From Sabulicella glaciei (GTDB lineage Bacteria; Pseudomonadota; Alphaproteobacteria; Acetobacterales; Acetobacteraceae), in NCBI RefSeq assembly GCF_026183895.1, contig NZ_JAPFQI010000001.1, positions 959,510 to 1,023,509 on the forward strand: DNA of 64,000 nucleotides, in the 5' to 3' direction. Below, piece after piece: positions 46,816-55,613 of the stretch. The notes beneath the pieces are model-generated. The model was not told where the DNA came from. It was given only the letters and a program-made list of their open reading frames with translations, and did not search any database. Numbering within the stretch: the first letter of the stretch is position 1; each line of letters begins with the position of its first letter. Made by a program: the position numbers and the translations under genes.

Positions 46816-48299
46816 TGGATTTCGCCGCCTTCCGCGAGGCCTTGGCCGAAGGCCCGGTGCTGCTGCACCGCGAGCGCGTCTCCGACCTGGACACCCCGGT
46901 CGGCGCCTTTCTCAAGCTCGCCGAAGGGCGGCCTTTCTCCTTCCTGCTGGAAAGCGTGGAAGGCGGCGCGGCGCGCGGACGCTATTCCGCCATCGGCCTT
47001 GCCCCCGACATGATATGGCGCGTGCGCGACGGGGTGGCCGAGTGCAACGAGCAGGCGCTTTCTGCCCCCCACGCTTTCCAGCGCGAGGCCCTGCCGTCGC
47101 TGGAGGCGCTGCGCGCCCGCGTAGCCGCGTTACAGATCCGTCGCTCGACCGGACTGCCCTCCATCGCGGCCGGGTTGTTCGGCTACCTGGGCTACGACAT
47201 GGTCCGGCAGATGGAACGCCTGCCGGCATTGAAGCCGGACGTTCTCGGCATCCCCGAGGCGGTGCTGATCCGCCCCACCCTGCTCGCGGTGTTCGATCAC
47301 GTCCGCGACGCGCTGACGCTGGTGACGCCTGTCTGGGAGGCCGCCGACCCAGAGGCGGCTTGGCAGCGCGCGCAGCAGCGCCTGGATGACGCGGAGGAGG
47401 CGCTATCCCGCCCCCTGCCCCGTCCGGCCCCACCGGCTCACCTGCCGCCCCAGCCCGAGCCGCAATCCAACTTCACGCCCGAGGGCTACATGGCGGCGGT
47501 GGAGCGGGCGCGCGAATATATCCGCGCGGGCGACGCGTTCCAGATCGTCCCCTCGCAGCGGTTCTCGGCACCCTTCGCCCTGCCGCCCTTCGCGCTCTAC
47601 CGCGCCCTGCGGCGCATCAACCCGGCGCCATACCTGACCTTCTTCGATTTCGGCGCCTTCGCCACGGCCGGCGCCTCGCCGGAGATCCTGGTGGGCTGCC
47701 GCAACGGCGAAGTGACGATCCGTCCCCTGGCGGGCACGCGTCGCCGCGGCGCCACCCCGGCCGAGGATCAGGCGCTGGAGCAGGAACTCCTCGCCGACCC
47801 GAAGGAGCGGGCCGAGCATCTGATGCTGCTCGACCTGGGCCGCAACGATGTCGGGCGCGTCGCCGCCATCGGCAGCGTGCGCGTGCCGCATCAGTTCGCC
47901 ATCGAGCGGTACTCCCAGGTGATGCACATCGCTTCCGAAGTGAGGGGCAAGCTGCGCCCGGGGCTCTCGGCGCTCGATGCGCTTGTGGCGGGGTTCCCGG
48001 CCGGCACCCTCTCAGGCGCGCCCAAGGTGCGCGCCATGGAAATCATCGAGGAACTGGAGCCGTCCCGGCGTGGCCTTTATGCCGGAGGCCTCGGCTATTT
48101 CGGGGTCGATGGCAACATGGATGTGTGCATCGCGCTGCGAACCGCCCTGGTGAAGGACGGCACGTTGCACGTCCAGGCGGGCGCCGGCGTGGTGGCCGAC
48201 AGCGACCCGCGCGCCGAGCACGAGGAATGCATCGCCAAGGCACGCGCCCTGTTCCGCGCCGCCGAGGAAGCGGTGCGCTTCGCGGCCGGGGGCCGTTGA
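46815..48299 (+). CDS. trpE: anthranilate synthase component I
   Basis: 494 residues of the chorismate-binding family: LLESVEGGAARGRYSAIG, FGYLGYDMVR, FQIVPSQRFS, GASPEILVG, IRPLAGTRRRG, HLMLLDLGRNDVGRVA and FPAGTLSGAPKVRAMEIIEELEP. With a glutamine amidotransferase subunit it converts chorismate to anthranilate for tryptophan. Unlike the common order, no trpG/pabA follows; the next gene is the convergent stress protein. Confidence 0.95.
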   Translation: MDFAAFREALAEGPVLLHRERVSDLDTPVGAFLKLAEGRPFSFLLESVEGGAARGRYSAIGLAPDMIWRVRDGVAECNEQALSAPHAFQREALPSLEALRARVAALQIRRSTGLPSIAAGLFGYLGYDMVRQMERLPALKPDVLGIPEAVLIRPTLLAVFDHVRDALTLVTPVWEAADPEAAWQRAQQRLDDAEEALSRPLPRPAPPAHLPPQPEPQSNFTPEGYMAAVERAREYIRAGDAFQIVPSQRFSAPFALPPFALYRALRRINPAPYLTFFDFGAFATAGASPEILVGCRNGEVTIRPLAGTRRRGATPAEDQALEQELLADPKERAEHLMLLDLGRNDVGRVAAIGSVRVPHQFAIERYSQVMHIASEVRGKLRPGLSALDALVAGFPAGTLSGAPKVRAMEIIEELEPSRRGLYAGGLGYFGVDGNMDVCIALRTALVKDGTLHVQAGAGVVADSDPRAEHEECIAKARALFRAAEEAVRFAAGGR

Positions 48300-48314
48300 G
48301 CGCACCGCGCGAGG

Positions 48315-49166
48315 TCACCCGGCCTCGGGGCCGCGCACCACCAGGACGTCGCAAGGCAGGCAGGCCATCAGCCGCTTCGCGACACTGCCCACCAGGAAGC
48401 CCTTCAGCCCCGTGCGGCCCTGGGTGCCGAGCATTGCCAGCTCGATCGCCTCCTTGCGGACATGGGCGGACAGGGCTGATTCCGGCCAGCCATACTCCAT
48501 CCGCAACGGCGGGGAGGAAGGCTCGGCCTTGAGGAAGGCGGCGGCTTCCCCCTCGGCCATCGCGCGAAGCTCGCTCTCGTTGCCATCCTTGCCGATGAAC
48601 CCTTCGAAGGGCAGGCGATAGGCGTGGAACAGCGCCATCTCCGTGTCCGGCAGGAGCGCACGCGCGCAGGCGATGGCGTGGCGCGACGGTTCGGAGAAAT
48701 CCGTTGCCACGACGAGCCGTGCATAGGGCCGGCGCGCCCGTCCCTTCACCGCCAGCAGCGGGATCGGCGCCTGCTTCGCCAGTTGCTCGACGATCGCGCC
48801 CAGGGTCGATTCGCCCAGCGGATCCCGGCGCGCCACGCCGGTCACGATCAGCCCGGCCCCCTGGGCCTGGGCCTGGCGCAGGATTGCCTCGGCCGGCTCG
48901 CCCCGCTCCAGCGCAAGTTCCCATTCCACGGAACGGCCCTCGAGATCCGCCTCGACCTGCCGCCGCGCGAGGTCGAGCGGAGGCGGGTCGCGCGGCTCCG
49001 TGCCTTCCAGCACATGAACGACGAGAAGCTTCGCCCTCCATTGCTGCGCCAGCAGCACCGCACGGTCCAGGGCACGGTCGCAGCGGCAACTCAGATCCGT
49101 GGCCAAGAGGATGAGCCGCGGCAGGCCTCCTTCCCAGGGTGCCTTCTCCATCGCTTGCCTAGGCAT
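48315..49166 (-). CDS. tandem-domain universal stress protein
   Basis: 283 residues with two UspA domains. The first starts PRLILLATDLSCRCDRALDRA, the second near 148 (ARLVVATDFSEPSRHAIACA). The C-terminal domain keeps the ATP-binding pattern G-x2-G-x9-G-S (GTQGRTGLKGFLVGS); the first has IVTGVARRDPLGESTLGAIVEQLA, only partly fitting. Start ATG 49166 has GGGAGG six bases upstream. An FNR-type box with a well-placed -10 precedes it, so induction at low oxygen is expected. Confidence 0.93.
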   Translation of the reverse strand: MPRQAMEKAPWEGGLPRLILLATDLSCRCDRALDRAVLLAQQWRAKLLVVHVLEGTEPRDPPPLDLARRQVEADLEGRSVEWELALERGEPAEAILRQAQAQGAGLIVTGVARRDPLGESTLGAIVEQLAKQAPIPLLAVKGRARRPYARLVVATDFSEPSRHAIACARALLPDTEMALFHAYRLPFEGFIGKDGNESELRAMAEGEAAAFLKAEPSSPPLRMEYGWPESALSAHVRKEAIELAMLGTQGRTGLKGFLVGSVAKRLMACLPCDVLVVRGPEAG

Positions 49167-49217
49167 CCGAACCTCCCATGGCTGTCGGTGACGCGCGGCC
49201 AGGGCCGCTCACCACCA

Positions 49218-49257
49218 GTTAGGCCACCGTGCTGGGCGATTCATTGATTTTCGTCAA
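49218..49257 (-). promoter_or_regulatory. FNR/FixK-type box and -10 element of the universal stress gene
   Basis: TTGATTTTCGTCAA at 49244-49257 matches the FNR-family dyad TTGAT-N4-ATCAA in nine of ten defined bases (minus strand TTGACGAAAATCAA). On the minus strand CCTAAC (49223-49218) would place the start near 49210, putting the box centre at about -40.5, the class II activator position. Found only in front of this gene in the window. Confidence 0.6.
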
Positions 49258-49283
49258 TGTCGCGGCAAGCAATCGCTCAACGT

Positions 49284-50030
49284 TCAGCGCTTCCGGCTGG
49301 GGAAGACTCCCATCATCCGGGTTGGCTCGTCGGTCGTGAAAGCCTGACCGAAGGCGCCGATCCCGGCCTTGATCCCTTCATCCAGCGTCAGCCCTTCCCA
49401 GCGGGAGATCAGCGCCTTCTGGTCGCGGATGGCACGCGGCCCGGCCTCGCGCAGCAGGTGCAGCCATTCTTCGACCGCCGTGTCCAGTCCGGCGCGGGGG
49501 ACGACGCGTTCCAGGAAGCCCCATTCCTCGACAGTGCGCGCGTCCAGCGTCTCGGCAAGCAGGAGCAGGCGCCGCGTACGGCCCCAGCCAATCAGGTTGG
49601 GCAGCATCGCCGCCTCGACCACGGAGGGGATTCCGACCCGCACCTCGGGCATGCCGAACTTCGCTTCCTCGGCCGACATCCGCAGGTCGCAGGCGGCGGC
49701 GATCTCCATCCCCGCCCCCAGGCACCAGCCCTGGATGCGGGCGATGACCGGCACCGCGCAGGCGCGGATGGCGCTGTTCACCGCATGGATGCGGGAGATG
49801 AAGGCGCGCCCGTCCTCGGGCGTGCGGATCGCGCCCATCTCGGAGATGTCGGCGCCGCCGATGAAGGCGCGGTCGCCCTCCCCGGTCAGCACGACGGCGC
49901 GGATGTCGTCCTCCACCGCGAAGGCTCCCGCCATCTCCTCCAGGATCGGCGAGTTCACCGTGTTCAGCTTGGCGTGGTTCAGCAGCGTGACGCGGCGGAT
50001 ATCGCCGTCCTTGCGAATTTCAACCTTCAC
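49284..50030 (-). CDS. enoyl-CoA hydratase/isomerase family protein
   Basis: 248 residues of the crotonase family: VVLTGEGDRAFIGGADISEM (first oxyanion strand), GWCLGAGMEIAAACDLRMS, KFGMPEVRVGIPSVVEAAMLP (partly quoted) with Glu-containing PEVRVG. Substrate unknown; hydrates or rearranges an enoyl-CoA. GTG 50030 overlaps the stop of the flavin monooxygenase gene (GTGA). Last gene of the minus arm of the aromatic-CoA cluster. Confidence 0.9.
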   Translation of the reverse strand: MKVEIRKDGDIRRVTLLNHAKLNTVNSPILEEMAGAFAVEDDIRAVVLTGEGDRAFIGGADISEMGAIRTPEDGRAFISRIHAVNSAIRACAVPVIARIQGWCLGAGMEIAAACDLRMSAEEAKFGMPEVRVGIPSVVEAAMLPNLIGWGRTRRLLLLAETLDARTVEEWGFLERVVPRAGLDTAVEEWLHLLREAGPRAIRDQKALISRWEGLTLDEGIKAGIGAFGQAFTTDEPTRMMGVFPSRKR

Positions 50031-51235
50031 CGTGCGAATCCCGCCATCACTGCATATCCCTTGCTGATCGCCTCCAGCTCCTCCGGGGCGATGACATCCT
50101 CGATGCGTGCGAAGCCTTCGGGGGCACGCTCGCTCACCACGTCCACCACGCGCTCCGGCCCGCCGCGCCGGTTGCTCAGCACGATGTCACGCGTCGGTGG
50201 GTGACGCTCCGCCTCATAGGCCGCCAGCGCTTCCTCCGCCGGGAGCACGGCCAGCTTCGCGGCGAGGCAGCGCGCGTCCAGCACGGCCTGCGAGGCGCCA
50301 TTGGAGCCGACCGGGTACATGGGATGCGCAGCGTCGCCCAGCAGCGTCACGCGCCCCTGGGTCCAGCCCGGCAGCGGATCCCGGTCGCACATCGGATACT
50401 CCCAGAACTCTGGCGTGGCGCGGACCAGCGCCTCCACGTCCAGCCAGGGCACACGGAAGCGGCGCAGATGCGGCAGCACCTCCTCCATCCTTCCGGGCCG
50501 CGACCAGTCCTCCCGCCGCGGCGGCGGCGCCGACGGGTCGCCGATCTGCGCGCAGACCACCCAGTTGGTGAGGCGCGTGCCCGGCGCCGCGCCTGGCGCG
50601 ATGGGGTAGAGGACCAGCTTTTCCTTCATGTCGCCGGCGACGATCATGCAGTCGCCGCCCTCGTACTCGGGCCAGTCCAGCGCGCCGCGCCACATCTGGA
50701 TGCCATTCCAGCGGATGCCGCCATCGTCCGGATGCAAGTTGCGGCGGATCACCGAATGGATGCCATCCGCCCCCACCAGCACGGCGCCGCGCATCTCCTC
50801 GCCATCCGCGAGGGTCACCGTCACGCCTTCTCCGTCCTGGCGGAAGGATTCGACCCGGCTGCCGGCGCGCAGAGCCGCGCCAAGCCGCTCCTGCGCCGCG
50901 CGCCACAGCACGCCATGCAGTCGCCCCCGATGGATGCTGAACTGCGGCACGTCATGGCCCGCGTGAAGGCCGCGCGCCTCGCTGCGGATCACCTGCCCGA
51001 AACGGTTGAGGTAGCGCAGTTCGCGCGTGCGGATCGCTACCGCGTCCAGCGCCGGCAACAGCCCCAGCGCGGCAAGCTCGCGGATGGCGTGCGGCAGGGT
51101 GTTGATGCCCACGCCCAGTTCCCGCACCTCCGGCGCCGATTCCAGCACGATGCAGGGGATGCCTCGCTCGTGCAGCGATAGGGCGAGGGTAAGTCCGCCA
51201 ACGCCACCCCCCGCAATCAGGACGGGCAGCGTCAT
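50027..51235 (-). CDS. PhzS/salicylate hydroxylase-like FAD monooxygenase
   Basis: 402 residues of group A flavin monooxygenase: IAGGGVGGLTLALSLHERG (dinucleotide fold), VLVGADGIHSVIRR (DG motif) and VTLLGDAAHPMYPVGSNGASQA (GD motif). The central stretch with MWRGALDWPEYEG, LVLYPIAP, NWVVCAQIG and YPMCDRDPLPGW resembles the PhzS phenazine-hydroxylase subgroup more than classical salicylate hydroxylase. It should hydroxylate an aromatic acid with NAD(P)H and O2. Coupled to the CoA monooxygenase upstream (ATGA) and the hydratase downstream (GTGA). Confidence 0.88.
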   Translation of the reverse strand: MTLPVLIAGGGVGGLTLALSLHERGIPCIVLESAPEVRELGVGINTLPHAIRELAALGLLPALDAVAIRTRELRYLNRFGQVIRSEARGLHAGHDVPQFSIHRGRLHGVLWRAAQERLGAALRAGSRVESFRQDGEGVTVTLADGEEMRGAVLVGADGIHSVIRRNLHPDDGGIRWNGIQMWRGALDWPEYEGGDCMIVAGDMKEKLVLYPIAPGAAPGTRLTNWVVCAQIGDPSAPPPRREDWSRPGRMEEVLPHLRRFRVPWLDVEALVRATPEFWEYPMCDRDPLPGWTQGRVTLLGDAAHPMYPVGSNGASQAVLDARCLAAKLAVLPAEEALAAYEAERHPPTRDIVLSNRRGGPERVVDVVSERAPEGFARIEDVIAPEELEAISKGYAVMAGFAR

Positions 51236-53547
51236 TCCGCCGCGCGGCCCAGCGGGGCCGGGGCATGGCTGGCCGGACGGGCCTTGCGCCGAAGCTCCAT
51301 CATCTCCTCCCTCGCGCGCGCGGCGGTGCGGAACAGCGCCTGCTTGCCGTATTCATACTGGATGGGCGTTGCCACCTCGCGGACGCCGTATTCTGCCGCG
51401 GCATGCAGGGTGAAGGAAGGGTCGGCCAGATGCGGCCGCCCCAGCGCCACGAGGTCCGCCCGCCCGGCGGCGACGATGGTGTTCACTTGGTCGGCCGTGG
51501 TGATGGAGCCGACGCACATCACCGCCATGCCGCCCTCGTTGCGGATCATGTCGGCCCAGGGAAGCTGGAACATGCGGCCATAGCTCGGCAGGGCATCCTG
51601 CACGGTCTGGCCAGTGGACACGTCGATCAAGTCGCAACCGGCGTCGCGGAAGGCGCGGGCGATGGCTATCGTGTCCGCGTCGGAAATGCCGCCATCGGCC
51701 CAGTCCGTGGCGGAGATGCGGACCGACATCGGACGGTCCTCGGGCCATTCGGCGCGCAGGGCGCGGAACACTTCGAGCGGGAACCGCAGCCGGTTCTCGA
51801 CCGTGCCGCCATGCTCGTCGGTCCGGTGGTTGGTCAGCGGCGACAGGAAGCTGGCGAGCAGGTAGCCATGGGCGCAATGAAGCTCCAGCATGTCGAAGCC
51901 GCACTCGACGCCGCGCCGGGCAGCCGCCACGAACTCCGCCTTCACCCGGTCCATGTCGTCGCGCGTCATCTCCCGGGGCACCTGGCTGTGCGGGAAATAG
52001 GGAACGGGGCTGGCGGAGATGATCGGCCAGGCGCCCTCCTCCAGCGGCTGGTCCATCCCGTCCCACATCAGCCTGGTCGCGCCCTTCCGCCCGGCATGGC
52101 CAAGCTGCAGGGCGATGCGCGCGCCCGCGCGATGCACGTTGGAGACGATGCGCGTCCAGGCCTCCTGCTGCGCTTCGTTCCACAGTCCGGTGCATCCCGG
52201 GGTGATGCGCGCATCCGGTGCCGGACAGGTCATCTCCGTGACGATCAGCCCCGCGCCACCCATGGCCCGCGCGCCATAGTGAATGAGGTGGAAATCGGTC
52301 GGCATCCCCTCCTCCGCCGAGTACATGCACATGGGCGAGACGACGACGCGGTTCGCCACCTCCATGCCGCGCAGGTGGAAGGGCTGGAACATGGGCGGGT
52401 TGTTTGGCCTGCCGCCCGGAGTCTCAGCTGCGACGAGCTCCTGAACCTCCCGCACGAAGCCGGGCGCGCGGAGCAGGAGGTTATCCCAGGTGATGGCCTT
52501 GGAACGTGTCATGACGCCGAAGGCGAAGCGTGCCGGGGCGAAGTGCCAGAAACGCCGCACGTGCTCGAACCAGACCAGCGACACGTCGGCCGCGTGCTGG
52601 GTCTTCTCCACCTCCTCGCGCCGGGCGGACTCGAAGCGTCGCAGGCAGGTGGTGACGTCGCCGCCCGCCATGAAGGCGCGGTGCAGGCCGATCGCGTCCT
52701 CCATGGCCAGTTTCGTGCCGCTGCCGATGGAAAAATGCGCGCTGGCCTTAGCGTCGCCCAGCAGGACGAGGTTGCCGCGCACCCATCGCTCGCAGCGAAT
52801 AGTCGGGAAGCGCCGCCAGTGCGAGCGGTTGGTCACGAGGCGATGCCCCTGCAGTTCTTCCCGGAACACTTCCTCCAGGAAGCGCGCGCTCTGCGCCTCG
52901 TCCATCGTGTCCAGCCCGGCGCGGGCGAAGGTGTCGGGGTCCGTCTCCATCACCCAGGTCGAGCGGCCCGGCTCGTACTGGTAGCAATGGGCGATGAAGA
53001 TGCCTTCAGGCCGCTCTTTGAAGAAGAAGGTGAAGGCATCGAAGGGGCGGGTGGAGCCCATCCAGGCGAAGCGGTTGGGCCGCAGGTCGAGGCTGGGGCG
53101 AAAATCCTCGCGGAAACGCTCGCGGATCGGGGAGTTGATGCCGTCCGCCGCGACGACAAGGTCCGCGTTGGGGAAGTCCTCGGGCTGCGCTTGGCGTCCG
53201 AAATCCAGCTCCACGCCCAATCGCCGCGCGCGGCCCTGCAGCAGCATCAGAAGCGTGCGGCGCGAGCAGCCGCAGAACCCGTTGCCTCCGATGCGGTGGC
53301 GGGCGCCCTTCGCCACCACCTCGATGTCGTCCCAATAGGCGAAGCTCTCGGTGATGGCACGGTAGGACGGCTCGTCTGCCTCCTTGAAGGCGTCGAGCGT
53401 GGCGTCGCTGAACACCACCCCGAAGCCGAAGGTGTCATCCAACTGGTTGCGCTCCACCACCGTGACGCGCGCCGCCGGCATGTCCCGCTTCATCAGGATG
53501 GCGAAGTAGAGGCCGGCGGGGCCGCCGCCGATGATGGCGATGCGCAT
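51232..53547 (-). CDS. bifunctional 2-aminobenzoyl-CoA monooxygenase/reductase or salicylyl-CoA 5-hydroxylase
   Basis: 771 residues in two enzymes. Residues 1 to about 390 are an FAD monooxygenase (IIGGGPAGLYFAILM, VVAADGINSPIRERF, LVLLGDAKASAHFSIGSGTKLAMED in part). From about 395 an old-yellow-enzyme reductase follows (PFHLRGMEVANRVVVSPM, HAGRKGA, LHCAHGYLLASFLSP, SVRISATDW, ALGRPHLADP). This architecture is that of Azoarcus evansii 2-aminobenzoyl-CoA monooxygenase/reductase and of enzymes annotated as salicylyl-CoA 5-hydroxylase/oxidoreductase. The neighbouring RidA protein favours the amino substrate; the sequence alone cannot decide. AGGAG lies seven bases before the ATG. Confidence 0.92.
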   Translation of the reverse strand: MRIAIIGGGPAGLYFAILMKRDMPAARVTVVERNQLDDTFGFGVVFSDATLDAFKEADEPSYRAITESFAYWDDIEVVAKGARHRIGGNGFCGCSRRTLLMLLQGRARRLGVELDFGRQAQPEDFPNADLVVAADGINSPIRERFREDFRPSLDLRPNRFAWMGSTRPFDAFTFFFKERPEGIFIAHCYQYEPGRSTWVMETDPDTFARAGLDTMDEAQSARFLEEVFREELQGHRLVTNRSHWRRFPTIRCERWVRGNLVLLGDAKASAHFSIGSGTKLAMEDAIGLHRAFMAGGDVTTCLRRFESARREEVEKTQHAADVSLVWFEHVRRFWHFAPARFAFGVMTRSKAITWDNLLLRAPGFVREVQELVAAETPGGRPNNPPMFQPFHLRGMEVANRVVVSPMCMYSAEEGMPTDFHLIHYGARAMGGAGLIVTEMTCPAPDARITPGCTGLWNEAQQEAWTRIVSNVHRAGARIALQLGHAGRKGATRLMWDGMDQPLEEGAWPIISASPVPYFPHSQVPREMTRDDMDRVKAEFVAAARRGVECGFDMLELHCAHGYLLASFLSPLTNHRTDEHGGTVENRLRFPLEVFRALRAEWPEDRPMSVRISATDWADGGISDADTIAIARAFRDAGCDLIDVSTGQTVQDALPSYGRMFQLPWADMIRNEGGMAVMCVGSITTADQVNTIVAAGRADLVALGRPHLADPSFTLHAAAEYGVREVATPIQYEYGKQALFRTAARAREEMMELRRKARPASHAPAPLGRAAE

Positions 53548-53576
53548 GGCGCTGCTCCTGGAGCCCGTTGCCGCGG

Positions 53577-53606
53577 AGAATATCCTTGTGGCGGGCGCGG
53601 CCGCAA
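53577..53606 (-). promoter_or_regulatory. predicted promoter of the minus catabolic arm
   Basis: Minus-strand TTGCGG (53606-53601) and TATTCT (53582-53577), 18 bases apart, about 30 bases before ATG 53547. The -35 touches the palindromic operator. Confidence 0.4.
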
Positions 53607-53615
53607 TGCTTTAAG
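53586..53615 (+). promoter_or_regulatory. predicted promoter of the plus catabolic arm, implying a leaderless SDR message
   Basis: TTGTGG (53586-53591) and TTTAAG (53610-53615), 18 bases apart. The expected start is 53622-53624, at the ATG of the SDR gene, which has no ribosome site. The -10 lies inside the operator. Confidence 0.4.
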
Positions 53616-53625
53616 CTCAAAGCAT
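53606..53625. promoter_or_regulatory. 20-bp near-perfect palindrome, probable MarR operator
   Basis: ATGCTTTAAGCTCAAAGCAT equals its own reverse complement at 18 of 20 positions, of the AT-rich TTT-N-AGCT-N-AAA form and length bound by MarR dimers. It lies in the only divergent gap of the catabolic cluster, whose second plus-strand gene is a MarR regulator, and it covers the plus -10 and start codon and abuts the minus -35. Confidence 0.65.
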
Positions 53626-54346
53626 GTTGCGGTTCGACGGGCAGCGCGCCTTGGTGAGCGGCGGGGGAACGGGCATCGGCCTGGCCTGCGCCCGCGCGCT
53701 GACCGAAGCCGGCGCCATCGTCACGGTGCTGGGACGGCGCGAGGCGCCGTTGCGCGCGGCGGTCGAAGCCGGCGCCGCCGCCGACTTCATCCCAGCCGAT
53801 GCGCGGGCGCCCCCTTCCCTCCCCACCGTCACCATCCTCGTGAACGCTGCGGGCACGGCCGTCTCCGCGCCTTTCCTCAAGACGGATGACGAGGCGTTCC
53901 GCGCGGCGCTGGAAGCCAATCTCATGAGTGCCGTCGCGCTGACCCGCGCCCTGCTGCCGGCGATGCTGGAAGCGCGCCAGGGCCGCGTGGTGAACGTCGC
54001 TTCCACCGCCGCGCTGAAGGGCTATGCGTATGTTGCGCCCTATGTCGCCGCGAAGCACGCGCTGCTCGGCTTCACCCGCGCCTTGGGGCTGGAAGTCGCC
54101 TCGCGCGGCGTCACGGTGAACTGCGTCTGCCCCGGCTTCACCGAAACGCCGCTGCTGGAGGAAAGCGTCGCGCGCATCGGCGCCACGACGGGCCGCGACC
54201 CAGCTGCCGCCCGCGCCGCGTTGGCTATGGGCAACCCTCAGGGCCGGCTCTTCACGTCAGAGGAGGTGGCGGAAGCGGTGCTGTTCCTGTGCGCTGCGCC
54301 CGGGGTGAACGGCGCCGCCCTGCCCGTTTCCGGCGGAGAGGTGTGA
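53624..54346 (+). CDS. SDR family oxidoreductase, probable 3-hydroxyacyl-CoA dehydrogenase of the cluster
   Basis: 240 residues, classical short-chain dehydrogenase: GGGTGIG at 13-19 for NAD(P), VNAAGTAVSAPF, Ser127 in VVNVASTAALKG, Tyr140-x3-Lys144 in PYVAAKHALLGF, and GVTVNCVCPGFTETPLL. It likely oxidises a 3-hydroxy group on the ring or chain after ring cleavage. ATG 53624 begins within the operator and has no Shine-Dalgarno. Its stop shares a base with the MarR ATG (TGATG). Confidence 0.92.
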   Translation: MLRFDGQRALVSGGGTGIGLACARALTEAGAIVTVLGRREAPLRAAVEAGAAADFIPADARAPPSLPTVTILVNAAGTAVSAPFLKTDDEAFRAALEANLMSAVALTRALLPAMLEARQGRVVNVASTAALKGYAYVAPYVAAKHALLGFTRALGLEVASRGVTVNCVCPGFTETPLLEESVARIGATTGRDPAAARAALAMGNPQGRLFTSEEVAEAVLFLCAAPGVNGAALPVSGGEV

Positions 54347-54822
54347 TGGACGCGGAGACGGCCCTCGCTGGACTTCCGCCAGGCCGGAAGGACAATCTCC
54401 GCCTCTGGCTGCGCCTCCTCACCTGCGCGACCCTGATGGAACGCGAGATCCGCCGCCGGCTACGCGCTGAGTTCAGCACCACCCTGCCGCGCTTCGACAT
54501 GCTCGCCGCGCTGGACCGCGCGCCGGAGGGGCTGACCCTCGGCGAGGTGTCGCGCCGGATGATGGTGAGCAACGGCAACGTCACCGGCCTCGCCGCCCGC
54601 CTGGAGGAGGAAGGGCTGGTGGAACGTCGGCTGGACGCCAATGACCGCCGTGCCTTTCGCCTTCGCCTGACGCCGCTCGGCGCGCGCGAGTTCGCCCGCC
54701 AGTCCCGCGCGCATGAAGGCTGGGTGAATGCCCTGCTCGCGGGGATCGCACCGGATGATCGCGCGGCGTTGCACGCCCTGCTGGGCCGCGCCAAGCATTC
54801 CATCGCCGAGGGAATCGCATGA
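54346..54822 (+). CDS. MarR family transcriptional regulator
   Basis: 158 residues with a winged helix-turn-helix: [49 protein letters not shown] (partly quoted) then the wing [16 protein letters not shown]. These dimers usually repress and are released by the substrate or its CoA ester. In this position it should control both arms of the aromatic cluster through the palindrome at 53606-53625. An ATGA overlap links it to the hydratase gene. Confidence 0.93.
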   Translation: MDAETALAGLPPGRKDNLRLWLRLLTCATLMEREIRRRLRAEFSTTLPRFDMLAALDRAPEGLTLGEVSRRMMVSNGNVTGLAARLEEEGLVERRLDANDRRAFRLRLTPLGAREFARQSRAHEGWVNALLAGIAPDDRAALHALLGRAKHSIAEGIA

Positions 54823-55613
54823 GCCTGCCGCACCATCTCCGCAGCGAGAATGAGGGCGGCGTCGTCACCCTCACGCTTGACCGGCCGGAGCGAAAGAACC
54901 CTCTGACCTTCGACAGCTATGCCGAACTGGTCGCCATCTTCCGCGCCGCTGCGACGGACGACGCAGTCCGAGCCTTCGTGGTGACGGGGGCTGACGGCAA
55001 TTTCTGCTCGGGCGGCGACGTGCACGAGATCATCGGCCCGCTGCTGGAACGCGATACGAAGGGACTGATGCGCTTCACCGCCATGACCGGCGACCTCGTG
55101 AAGGCGATGCGCGCCTGCCCGCAGCCCATCGTGGCGGCGGTGGACGGGGTGGCGGCGGGGGCGGGGGCCATCATCGCCATGGCCTCGGACATCCGCCTCG
55201 CGACGCCGCGCGCCCGCGTGGCCTTCCTGTTCAACCGCGTCGGCCTCGCGGGGTGCGACATGGGGGCCTGCGCCATCCTGCCGCGCCTCATCGGCCAGGG
55301 CCGTGCCTCCGAGTTGCTCTTCACCGGCCGCGCCATGCGGGCCGAGGAAGGGGAGCGCTGGGGCTTCTTCAACCGGCTGGTGGAGGGCGACGTGCTGGCC
55401 GAGGCTCAGGCCCTCGCGGCGGAAATCGCCGCCGGCCCGGGCTTCGCCCACGGCATGACCAAGCGCATGTTGGCCATGGAATGGGCCATGGGGGTCGAGC
55501 AGGCCATTGAGGCCGAGGCGGTAGCCCAGGCCCTCTGCATGACCACCCAGGATTTCCGCCGCGCCTACGAGGCCTTCGCGGCGAAGCGTATCCCCGTCTT
55601 CCAGGGGGATTGA
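54819..55613 (+). CDS. enoyl-CoA hydratase family protein
   Basis: 264 residues, crotonase fold: [57 protein letters not shown] and [21 protein letters not shown]. The late part contains [14 protein letters not shown]. Within the cluster it is likely to hydrate or open the dearomatised ring CoA-ester in a beta-oxidation-like series; the exact step is inference. Coupled on both sides by stop-start overlaps. Confidence 0.92.
   Translation: MSLPHHLRSENEGGVVTLTLDRPERKNPLTFDSYAELVAIFRAAATDDAVRAFVVTGADGNFCSGGDVHEIIGPLLERDTKGLMRFTAMTGDLVKAMRACPQPIVAAVDGVAAGAGAIIAMASDIRLATPRARVAFLFNRVGLAGCDMGACAILPRLIGQGRASELLFTGRAMRAEEGERWGFFNRLVEGDVLAEAQALAAEIAAGPGFAHGMTKRMLAMEWAMGVEQAIEAEAVAQALCMTTQDFRRAYEAFAAKRIPVFQGD

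Noticed and set aside
48284-48340. GC-rich inverted repeats at the trpE/stress gene junction
   Set aside because: GGCC-type repeats arise easily in this sequence; no U-run or stable unique stem, so no terminator was called.
51265-53889. 874-codon plus-strand frame opposite the CoA monooxygenase/reductase
   Set aside because: Lies over a two-domain enzyme with complete motifs and over the SDR start; long frames are expected on the opposite strand at this GC content.
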